From: Ascarosepion bandense
Taxonomy: Eukaryota; Mollusca; Cephalopoda; Sepiida; Sepiidae
NCBI GenBank assembly: GCA_037127315.1
Contig: JBBBDQ010001155.1
Location: 2,147,001-2,211,000 of the forward strand
Reading direction: 5' to 3'
DNA: 64,000 bases
The position numbers and the translations under genes were made by a program. The notes beneath the pieces were generated by a model, which saw only the letters and a list, made by a program, of their open reading frames with translations, ran no database searches and was not told the origin of the DNA. Of this stretch, positions 33,903 to 42,204 are shown piece after piece. Within the stretch, counting starts at the first letter, position 1; each line of letters opens with the position of its first letter.

Positions 33903-36351
33903 CAATAGCTTTTCGTTCACTCGGCAACTCGGTGAGATCCCATACTTTGTTAGTATGCAAGGAAGAAATTTCACCTTCCATTGCTTTCATCCACTCATTC
34001 CTCTCAGGACTGGAGAGTGCTTCTTCCATTGTCAGTGGATCACTTAAATTATGGGCCATGTAAACCCATTCACCGTACTGGTCTGGAGCCTTCTTAGTCC
34101 TTGGTGATCTTCGGAGTCCCGGTCCCTCCTGCAAGTTGTCATTATCCTCGGAGCTCTCCTGGTATTCGATTTCAACTGGAGGTGGCTTCACTACTTCTTT
34201 TTCCTCTTGGTCAGTTATGGAGCCTGATTCATTGAAGATCACATCCCTGCTATGAAATACTCTAGACTTTCTGGTGTCATAAAGTCTATAACCCTTTACA
34301 CTAATGCCATAACCAAGAAATATGCTCTTCTTGGACTTAGAATCCATTTTAAACCTTTCATCCTTTGGTACATGGACAAAAGCATCACACCCAAAGATGC
34401 GTAAATGTTTTACATTGGGTTTATGCCCCTTCAATACTTCATAGGGTGTCATACCTTTCACAGAATTTGTTGGGCTCCGGTTTCGAATATATGAAGCTGT
34501 GGATAAAGCTTCTGCCCAAAATTTCTTAGGCAGTTTTGCATCTGACAACATTGCCCGCACTGTTTCTACTAATGTTCGATTCATTCTTTCAGCTACTCCA
34601 TTTTGCTCTGGGGTTTTAGGAACAGTATATTCATGTCGAATGCCTTCCTTTTTTAAGTAATCTTCAAATTCTCTTGAAGTGTACTCCCCACCATTATCAG
34701 TGCGTAGGGTCTTAATATTATGTCCTGTGAAATTTTCCACCATGGTTTTCCATTCCATGAACTTTTTAAAAACATCTCTCTTGTGTTTGAGCACGTATAT
34801 CCATACAAATCTTGATTTATCATCAATAAATGTTACAAAATATTCTGCTCCACCAAGCGATTTTGCCTCTATCCTTCCACAAACATCGCTATGCACAATT
34901 CCGGGAAGTTGAGTAGCTCGCTTTCCACCAGATTTTGGAAATGAGGAACGATGATGTTTTCCATCCAAACATGGCTCACATAAGTTGATATCCTTGGTTA
35001 CATCATAGTCAAGGCCAGTTACTAGTTCATCTTTTACTAGTTTCTGTAAATTCTTTTCTCTAAGGTGGCCAAAGCGTCTATGCCAAATCACCTCCTTTGT
35101 ATCACTACTTAGGCAGGAGTTTGCTGAATGGGCTTCTCCATATACTTCACTGCAGTTTAAATAGTATATGTTACCAATTTTTGAACCTGTTGCCACCACT
35201 TTCTGCTTGTCATCCAGAATTTGACAACTTGATTCAGTAAATAGGCATGTCTTTCCAGATTTAGTGGCTCTAGACACACTTAATAAATTATAAGACAATT
35301 TAGGAACATATAGAGTTTCATAAAGCCTGCATCTTTGGTATTTGCCATTTGGTAAACTCACTTTAAGTTCTATTGTACCTATACCTAATGCCTCAACTGA
35401 AAATCCATCGCCAAGGGTTATTTCCTCTGCTACATCCAACTTTCTGAAATTAATAAATTTCTCTACATCGTAACACATGTGACATGTAGCTCCAGAAGCA
35501 ACAATCCAGTTACTCTTCTTATTATTTGACAACAACGCATTATGTGTGAGAAGTCCAACAATGTCATCACTAGAATCACTTGAGTCATCATTTTTCTTAG
35601 TGAAGAAAACTCTCCTTTTCGGATGGTTCGACTTAACATTCTCTTTTGTATCAAGTAAACGACAGTCACGTTTAATGTGACCGTTTTTTCCACAGTAATA
35701 ACATTTGGGTCCCCTTTTGTTGACATGATGTTTTGATGCCATGGCTTTCAATTCAGCACCATTTATTTCCTTCTCTTTGATCTTGGTTTCTTCATGCAGC
35801 AATCGCTCAGTCACTAACACCCATTTAGGAACATCCTGACTTGCTTCGAGTGCCGTCACCAACATATTATAAGAGTCTGGAAGTGTAGCCAGAAGATGAA
35901 CAACTCTATCTTCCTCGTCAATAGAATCGCCAATGACTGCTAATTCATCAAATATTTCCATCATAGTTTTAATGTGTTCATGAACAGAGTCGCCGTCTTT
36001 TAGTTTAAGAGAATATAATTTTCTCCTCAACGCTAATTTATTTGCCCAAGTTTTCTTTTGAAATTGGTCAGCTAATTTTTTCCACACTACTGCGGGGTCG
36101 TCAGGGTCTCCAATTAAATATAGCAGTGAAGTTTCCACCGACAGTACAATCGTCGCTAATGTACGGTCCCTTCTTGATAAATATTTTACGTGTGATGCAG
36201 AATCTGTTCGTTTATCAGGAACTATCTCCGTTTCGTTAACAATGTTCCATAAACCATCCCTAATTAAAGCCATTTTACACTGAACCTTCCAAGTATTATA
36301 ATTTGTACCATTTAGTGGTACCAGGTTACTAAGTTTTGTTTCCATTGCCAT
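33832..36351 (-). CDS. Copia gag-protease-integrase polyprotein lacking RT
   Basis: An 839-codon open frame; full-length copia polyproteins are usually about 1300-1400 residues. Gag core occupies residues 1-210 (NTWKVQCKMALIRDGLW near the start). Zinc knuckle CX2CX4HX4C is at 217-230. The protease motif at 282-289 reads WIVASGAT, with Ala at 285 where the catalytic Asp of DSGA/T is normally found. The integrase zinc finger has H424, H429, C458 and C461. The integrase catalytic triad is D489, D552 and E588 (DD35E). The frame ends at LPSERKAIGS, where RT should begin, then reads about 20 out-of-frame residues. The start MAMETKLSNL lies 145 bp inside the 5' LTR. With protease and RT lost, the copy could move only with enzymes from relatives. 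Confidence 0.93.
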   Translation of the reverse strand: MAMETKLSNLVPLNGTNYNTWKVQCKMALIRDGLWNIVNETEIVPDKRTDSASHVKYLSRRDRTLATIVLSVETSLLYLIGDPDDPAVVWKKLADQFQKKTWANKLALRRKLYSLKLKDGDSVHEHIKTMMEIFDELAVIGDSIDEEDRVVHLLATLPDSYNMLVTALEASQDVPKWVLVTERLLHEETKIKEKEINGAELKAMASKHHVNKRGPKCYYCGKNGHIKRDCRLLDTKENVKSNHPKRRVFFTKKNDDSSDSSDDIVGLLTHNALLSNNKKSNWIVASGATCHMCYDVEKFINFRKLDVAEEITLGDGFSVEALGIGTIELKVSLPNGKYQRCRLYETLYVPKLSYNLLSVSRATKSGKTCLFTESSCQILDDKQKVVATGSKIGNIYYLNCSEVYGEAHSANSCLSSDTKEVIWHRRFGHLREKNLQKLVKDELVTGLDYDVTKDINLCEPCLDGKHHRSSFPKSGGKRATQLPGIVHSDVCGRIEAKSLGGAEYFVTFIDDKSRFVWIYVLKHKRDVFKKFMEWKTMVENFTGHNIKTLRTDNGGEYTSREFEDYLKKEGIRHEYTVPKTPEQNGVAERMNRTLVETVRAMLSDAKLPKKFWAEALSTASYIRNRSPTNSVKGMTPYEVLKGHKPNVKHLRIFGCDAFVHVPKDERFKMDSKSKKSIFLGYGISVKGYRLYDTRKSRVFHSRDVIFNESGSITDQEEKEVVKPPPVEIEYQESSEDNDNLQEGPGLRRSPRTKKAPDQYGEWVYMAHNLSDPLTMEEALSSPERNEWMKAMEGEISSLHTNKVWDLTELPSERKAIGSGYSNKRTCELTVCEAQGPVRS

Positions 36352-36480
36352 TGTACTTTATACAAGCAACACAAAAACTTTCAATACAAAAAAAAAAAAA
36401 ATTCAAGATGGCCGAACGGGATAAAACAAAAAAAGTTCACACGTGGACATGGATAAATATCTCCAAGACGTTGACGTAGA

Positions 36481-36494
36481 CTGGGTCCATAACC
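36481..36494 (-). promoter_or_regulatory. Copia primer-binding site (initiator tRNA-Met internal fragment type)
   Basis: Directly after the 5' LTR the minus strand reads GGTTATGGACCCAG. It matches the complement of the anticodon-region stretch of metazoan initiator tRNA-Met (CTGGGCCCATAACC) except for one base. This half-tRNA priming is the arrangement known for Drosophila copia. Confidence 0.75.
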
Positions 36495-36496
36495 TT

Positions 36497-36761
36497 TGTT
36501 AGGTAATTATTAAAAATGAAACATAGCTTCACATACCTCGTATAAAGGAGCTTCAACTGTGTTGCATACTTATTGTCGTAAAAATAATGACAGAGACATT
36601 TGTGCGGACATTTGTGCGGACAGACGCACGCACAAAGCGAGCCTTTATTTACATTAGAAGAAGAGGGAAGAGTTAGGTAAAGGGAGAGAATCCCTGCAGA
36701 AATTCTAAAAAAGAAAGAGAGATAACCTTTAACTGACTGACAGTTATTGATAATTTCAACA
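36497..36761 (-). repeat. Copia LTR (5' LTR of the element)
   Basis: 265 bp, TG...CA ends, nearly identical to the 3' LTR. It carries an extra TGCGGACATT-like repeat relative to the other LTR. Confidence 0.95.
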
Positions 36762-36766
36762 AATAT
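36762..36766. repeat. Copia target-site duplication, right
   Basis: AATAT following the LTR end CAACA; matches 33530-33534. Confidence 0.85.
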
Positions 36767-36929
36767 TTCAAAAGATTTGCACTTAGTTATTCTGCGTTTA
36801 GTCCTCATTTGAAACCAACCATAACTATGTAGCTTAGATGTGAAGAATGCAATTAATAACAGGCCATTGCTCTACAGGTATTCCTTGGGCCATGATTTGG
36901 AGGCTGTAACATCAAATTATGTACCTTCA

Positions 36930-38265
36930 CTCATTTTCAATATCTAAGTTTGATATTGAAAATAAAAAAATTTCTTGAAGCTTTAATTTTAGCTAAATGA
37001 TTAAATTTACTATTTCCAGTAAGCAAAATACTCTGGTGTATTTCAAAGAGAAATTATATTCATTAGAATCTAAAATTTTTAATGTTTAAACATTTTTTCA
37101 ATTTTTTGGCCATTTTTGAGCGATTGACATACTTGTAAACAAAGTTAATTCTCAGTGTTAAAAATTTGGCGAAAATAAAATATACTTCTGTGACACGTTA
37201 TTTTTGGAAAATTAGCAAATTTAAAGTTAAATTAATCTGATTTAAAACAAATATTACTTGTTTATGGCATGAAATTTCGAATAAAGATATTTCTTAATCA
37301 CGGATCTCTGATCTTTCTGGCCGGTGAATGTTTAATAAAGATAACAACTCTGAAAGAAATGGCCTTAAAATGATAAGCCTCTTTTAACTTTCCATAGATA
37401 AAAGAATGTGCCGTTTAACATAAAAAAAATTAAAAATTACTTTAAAATTTTCAATGTTAAATGCTTTTCAATTTTCGATTTATAAATATAGTCTTTACTT
37501 AATAGATTAATATCTGAAGATACCGAGTGACTGGAAGAAATAAAAAAATGTTTGAAACTTTATAAATCATCATAATTAGCAAAGAAATATGAAAACAATT
37601 CTTTATTCCTCAATTTTTTTTCAGAATATGATATCCTTAATATATATTATTTAAAATCAATTAAAAGTTTATTTAAATTAAAAATGGCGTAATTTTAGTG
37701 CATTTATTTAATTTTATTGTTCGGAAAAGATTTTCGGGAAAGCGGTTTCATAGAAAAAAAATACATGCATTCTCCAAGGAGTTTCGGATTTAACTAATAA
37801 AACAAAATTTTTGATCAGTTTTGAATTTCTAGAGATTTCATGAAATTAATTGGAGTGGGGAGTAACAAATGTAAAAATAGAATATTTTTACCAAGATTTT
37901 ATAAGAATAATAATTACATAAATAAATTCATTCATTTGTGAATAAGTCCTGAAAGTTTCAGTAAAATCAGACAATAAGTTGATTTTTGCAAAAACTTTCA
38001 AATGAATGTGTCTTTCAACGCCAAAAAACGACTTGCGTCATATTACGTTTTTGCTTAGCCATATTATGTAAACAACGTGAATCGCTAATTGAAAACAAAA
38101 AAAGAAATTTTTACTGAAATTTCGAACGTGTTAAAGAATTAAATTTCTTTATAATGGTGACCACAAAATTTGATCTTTCTTAATAATAGCATAAACATTT
38201 TGATGATAAAACTTTGTTTTTATTAAGTTTGAGCCCTTTTAACATCATGCTATGCTGTTGTTGTT
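36930..38265. repeat. R1 dispersed repeat, copy 1
   Basis: AT-rich sequence sharing many blocks in order with 47005-47680: AGCTAAATGATTAAATTTA, CCAGTAAGCAAA, CATTTTTGAGCGAT, AGAGTAACAGATGTAAAAATA-like, AAAATCAGACAAT, and TTTGTTTTTATTAAGTTTG at the end. No open frame, terminal repeat or tRNA-like head is obvious, so the class is unknown. The 47-kb copy is about half as long and lacks the middle. Confidence 0.65.
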
Positions 38266-38660
38266 TTTTTTTTTGGGGGGGGGGGGTGCGAATTAGTGAC
38301 GATAGCTACGCCAAATGATTTTTAAGACCTAACATCAACTCTAGTCTTATGCTAATGTTTTCGCATGTAAACAAGTAGAAACAGTTTTTACTTTTAGAAA
38401 TTGAACAAAAGAGAAATTACTTACCAGTTCGGAATTCAGTTCTCTGGAAAAAATTAAACATTTCAATGAAATCAATAAATTACGCAAAACAAAATAGCTT
38501 GTGTTTAATTCGAGGAGTTTAATAAAAAGTCAATCAGAAACAATTTATAAATAAAACAATAAAAACTAATTTATATCCACTTGGTTAAATTATTACTATT
38601 TTCAAATGAATAGCTCAATATATGCAAATGTAGTCAACCATAAAAATAGACAAATATACT
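38266..38660. other. Poly-T/G tract and AT-rich spacer
   Basis: A T12/G10 homopolymer tract lies at about 38263-38286. The rest is AT-rich with one possible minus-strand micro-exon (38425-38443). Confidence 0.5.
38425..38443 (-). other. Possible 19-nt micro-exon
   Basis: Minus strand: acceptor AATTTTTTCCAG, then AGAACTGAATTCCGAACTG, then donor GTAAGTAATT. Both splice signals are near-consensus. No phase or protein context can be checked, so this is only a suggestion. Confidence 0.2.
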
Positions 38661-39995
38661 TTTTTTTTTTATAATCATTCGCCCCAAGCAAGCTATGTTT
38701 CATTTTTAATAATTACCTAACAAAGGTTATGGACCCAGTCTACGTCAACGTCTTGGAGATATTTTACTGCCACTGTTTTGCAGGGGTTACATAGGAGGAA
38801 AGTTATGAGAAAGAGTGACAGGTTATAGGGGGTGCCAGAAAGTGGGTAAGAGAAGAATGAGAATACTGATGAGAGTGGAGTGGACAGAGAAAGAAGCATG
38901 AGAGAGAGAGAGAATGTAGGTTAGTGAGATAGGAGATGACTATTGACCTTACATTTAAATTCTTGGAGATTGTAGCTGTCGGGGAAGCAAGTAAATGGAA
39001 GGGAATTCCACAGGCGGGAAGTACGAGAAAAGTAACTGTTGGAGTAGAATTTGCGTTTACATTTTATTGGTTTCACAGTAAAAGGGTGGGACCTAGTTAC
39101 TAATCTTGTGGCTCGAGTAAATTCATATATAGCGGGCACGAGTGAACTAAGTTCATCGGAGAAGAAGCCGTGAAAGTATTTGTAGAAGAGACACGGGGAA
39201 GCCAGATTGCGCCGGTGAGAAAGTGACTGTATCTGAGCTGACAAGTTGGGATCGATCACATTACAGATTCTCCGTTGGATTTTGTCAAGGACACCTAGGT
39301 TGATAGCAGGAGTACCCGACCAGATATGGCAGTAGTATTCAATGTACGGGCGGATGGTAGATTATATATGTGCAGGATTGTTTCAGACTGGAAAAACTTC
39401 CTGGCCCTACACAGAGAACCGACTTTCTTAGCAGCGTATGGATTCTATATAGTCATTCCACTTGGGTCTGTTGTGAAAGTTAACCCGAGGAGGCGTAGTG
39501 TTTTGCTTTATGGGAGACTAGCCTGATCCATGCTAATGGGGGTGGGGGTAGGTCTGTGATGGTTAATAGATAGCAGATTCATTTTGGACGCATTAAAATT
39601 CACGAGCCATTTCTTACCCCAGTCCGCCACGGATTGGAGGTCCTTTTCAAGCTCGGCAGCGAGGTTTGCTTTGTCAGCCTCGGCTGATTTTTGAGCGATG
39701 CGAGAGTAAACCTTAGTGTCGTCAGCGTATATGCCTAATTGGGATCTTATTACATCTGGGAGATCGTTAATGTAGATAAGGAAAAGCATAGGACTTAGAA
39801 TAGAGCCTTGAGGGACACCCGCGTTTGTATGATAGTATTGGGAGGCATGTCCGTTCAATACTACCTTCATTGTGCAATTTGAAAGGAATGACTGAATAAG
39901 GTCAAACAATTGTCGCAGCTTGCGTAGAAGGCCAGCATGCCAGACTGTCAAACGCTTTGGAGATATCTAGGGCAACTTGTCTATACTTTTGGGAT
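38661..39995 (-). mobile_element. LINE-A minus-strand copy with copia patch
   Basis: The 3' end is at low coordinates: a T run, then ATAATCATTCGCCCCAAGCA. A 77-bp copia-derived patch interrupts the 3' UTR at 38690-38766. The ORF then follows: 38921-39259 encodes LSHRRNLASPCLFYKYFHG through LWNSLPFTCFPDSYNLQEF to the stop. Then LDKIQRRICNVIDPNL, and 39508-39951 with VPQGSILSPMLFLIYINDLP and GIYADDTKVYS (YADD intact). VALDISKAFDSLA lies at about 39970. The copy is truncated there, so the endonuclease is missing. It is among the least damaged LINE-A copies but frameshifted between segments. Confidence 0.92.
38690..38766 (+). repeat. Copia LTR-end plus primer-binding-site patch
   Basis: This stretch is identical, as far as I can read, to the reverse complement of about 36452-36528. 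It comprises the last 32 bases of the copia LTR (ending ATTACCTAACA), the site GGTTATGGACCCAG and about 30 bases of leader. LINE-A 3' UTR sequence continues on both sides (CCCCAAGCA before, TTTTACTGCCACTG after). Bases at both junctions (AAG and TTT) fit either source, which is typical of template switching. Confidence 0.9.
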
Positions 39996-40404
39996 GAGGT
40001 AGTATTTACATTGTTCGAACTATTGTTCTCATATTCACTGTCATGCTTACAACGTTTCGGCCGTTCTATGCTCTGGCCTTCTTCTGGTGCTAGAAATTTC
40101 GATTCAAATCGTTCAATTTAATGTGTTGTATGTAATTTAAACACTTTCTCTAACAGATTGTGATAAACCTTTGTGAACAATGGATCTGTCCAGAAGAAAA
40201 TAAACAAAGTACTGTTGTGATTTTGTTTGGGGTGGTGGTAAGGGAATTAGTTACAATCCTCGCCCCCACCCCCAGGAGCTACCAAAGTTCTGCACGCCAC
40301 TGAGTTCAAATCAGAGTTGATCATTGAAGGAAAGAACTTTTTGCCTGAACAAAACATTACTCAAATCTTGTCAGCCACATGGCCTGCTAGCTTCTGTTCT
40401 ATTC
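39996..40404. other. Spacer with Penelope-like terminal motif
   Basis: It holds the hammerhead-like motif (about 40020-40100) and otherwise unremarkable sequence with one C-rich patch near 40262. Confidence 0.5.
40020..40100 (-). ncRNA. Degenerate hammerhead-like motif (Penelope-like terminal repeat)
   Basis: Minus strand: CAGAAGA (one change from CTGANGA), stem II GGCC/GGCC, GAAA, and a 2-bp stem III with loop GTT (ACGTTGT). This is the short-stem-III form typical of Penelope-like elements. Stem I is poorly paired. It shares ATGAGAACAATAGTTC with the motif at 26.3 kb. Confidence 0.45.
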
Positions 40405-40640
40405 AAAACTTTTTTAATCATTTCACCCCCAAGCAATGTGGGACCGCCACTAGTGTGTATGGGGTTACAGTGACAGAAAAGACAGGGTATAGTGGCTGTT
40501 GAAGAAAGGATAAAAGATGAACAGCATTCAAGAAGATAGAAGATGTCAACTGACGTTGCATTTAAATTTTTGGAGATCGTAGCTATCATGGAAGCAAATA
40601 AATGAAAAGGAGTCCCACAAGTGGGAAGTGACAGTTACAT
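40405..40640 (-). mobile_element. LINE-A 3' end, minus strand, degenerate
   Basis: TTTAATCATTTCACCCCCAA (the reverse of the LINE-A tail) is followed by worn UTR. The end of the ORF follows (CATTTAAATTTTTGGAGATC, the complement of the LQEFKC region). Short and old. Confidence 0.8.
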
Positions 40641-41670
40641 TTTAAACTATTAAGACTATTAAAGACAGAAGAGACCTTACTTTCTCTTTTTTTTTATATT
40701 TTGCTCACTCAGAAACAGGGTAGGGTAAGTATAAGACGTCGAGGAATAATTATTTTGTAGCGGATAGGAAATTAAGAATTAAAAGCAACCTTCTTCTTCA
40801 CTTTTACAAAAATTCACAATGACGTGTGAAATCCTGGTTTTGCCGCATAGAAAAATGATTGACTTCGTGCTTACAGAAAAAGTCGAAACCGGATTTCGCG
40901 AGTAGATGTTAAATTGATTTTCTGACTAATGGAAGCGATTTGCAAGACTAAAAGGAACTTAGCACTCCAGTGCGAAAAATCTAGATGATTATAAATGACT
41001 TCGATCACCGTCAGTCAGAGATGGGAGTAGCAAGAGAGAGACACAACTAAAATGTAACGGGAGAAACTTTAACCACGACCCGGACGTAAGTTCGCGTCGC
41101 ACATTGTCTTCCTTCTCCTTCATTCTCGTGTGCTGATTCCTTTTACTTCTTCTTCTCCTTCAAAGACACTCCTACCGAACAAACGCTCATACATACATTC
41201 ATACGTACGCATAAACTCTTTCCATCAAATTACTACTACGAACATTTCTTCAACTCTTGATACCCTTAACTCAGTACTTGTTTCTCATTGAACATTAATT
41301 TCTACCAATTCTTGTTATTCTTTCCTGTTAATAAATTTTATTCTTCCACTCTATTCCACAAATATACACATTCCAACCACCAATCTACAACCTACCTTCT
41401 GATTATGATAATTCTTGATAACCTCTGTAAGTTGTAGGGAGTTCGGTTACACAAGGCTTCAATTTCTCTGCGCAAACCAACTACTTAATTTGAATATGTA
41501 GCACAATGAGAAGTGAATTTCATCTTTCCAAAGAGCATTTTCGCAAGGTGAACGAATAAAACAGTCTCAGCTGGAGAAGGTTATTTTAACAAATCCGCAA
41601 CTCAAGTGAGTTCAATGGTATTTGAGTCTCAATAGTATCTGAGCTCACCTCTCTAATTTCGCATTTGAAT
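40641..41670. other. Unclassified; pyrimidine-rich LTR-like block at about 41.0-41.4 kb
   Basis: The stretch from about 41020 to 41440 has a base composition unlike its surroundings. It contains many CTTC/ACAAAC runs and an AATAAA at 41332. It could be a solo LTR, but no duplicate end or target duplication was found. Confidence 0.3.
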
Positions 41671-41975
41671 GTGCGTTGTGGTGCAGTGGATATTGGCTCG
41701 GACGAAGAAATCAGAGAGCCGATTTCGAATTCCGTTTGAATTCATTGCATTCCCTTACGCACAAATACCCGTGGGAAAGGTATTAATCCGACTCTTTCCT
41801 CTGGTTTTGTGTTAAGTAGCAAGGCACATTGGGTTCTATAGCCTTGGTTGGCAACCAGTCTACCGCAGAAAGTAATGGCATCATACTACGTGAAAATTTG
41901 CCCAGTCACTTATCTTGAAAAAGACATGATCGCCCAAGCGTGTCACGTATGGATAATTACCAGCTCCCCGACTAG
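41671..41975 (+). mobile_element. SINE-1 copy
   Basis: A box TGGTGCAGTGG, B-box-like GATTTCGAATTCC, and the signature GGTTGGCAACCAGTCTACCG. The 3' part carries a block like GACATGATCGCCCAAGCGTG. Nearly full length. Confidence 0.88.
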
Positions 41976-42039
41976 AGCAAGATGTTTAATATTGATCTTC
42001 TAAGCACCGCTTAGATTTGGCACAAGTCCGAAACTATGG

Positions 42040-42127
42040 GGTACCCAGTGAGGATCGAACTCACTACTCAGTTGTAATAGACTCAAGCAAGACAAGCTTG
42101 ATAACCATTACACCACGCCGAGGTACC
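42040..42127 (-). tRNA. tRNA-like sequence, 88 nt (probably SINE head or pseudogene)
   Basis: The minus strand folds with a 7-bp acceptor stem (GGTACCT/GGGTACC, one G-U), a 5-bp anticodon stem CAAGC/GCTTG with loop TTGTCTT (anticodon GTC), and a 5-bp T stem GTGAG/CTCAC with loop TTCGATC. The A box TGGTGTAATGG and B box GAGTTCGATCC are good. The variable region is about 19 nt, unusual for a GTC (Asp) tRNA, and the D stem is weak. No T-run terminator follows. A second, worse tRNA-like stretch lies just upstream on the same strand (42135-42200). A tRNA-derived SINE or a pseudogene is more likely than a working gene. Confidence 0.4.
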
Positions 42128-42204
42128 CGATTAAGATGTTTAAGGGTAGTCCGAACGCGACTGATACATTACACCACCCGTGCACGCACAGTGCATGGAA
42201 AACC

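Larger units (their letters stand above)
33535..36761 (-). mobile_element. Ty1/copia LTR retrotransposon, internally deleted
   Basis: The element is 3227 bp on the minus strand, bounded by 5-bp duplications (AATAT) and two nearly identical LTRs with TG...CA ends. It has a primer-binding site, a gag-pol frame and a polypurine tract. The reverse transcriptase and RNase H coding regions are missing; the frame jumps from the end of the integrase region to the last 28 codons of pol. LTR similarity is very high, so insertion was recent. Confidence 0.95.

Noticed and set aside
42040..42127. Functional tRNA-Asp
   Set aside because: The variable region is far too long for tRNA-Asp, the D arm is weak and there is no pol III terminator.
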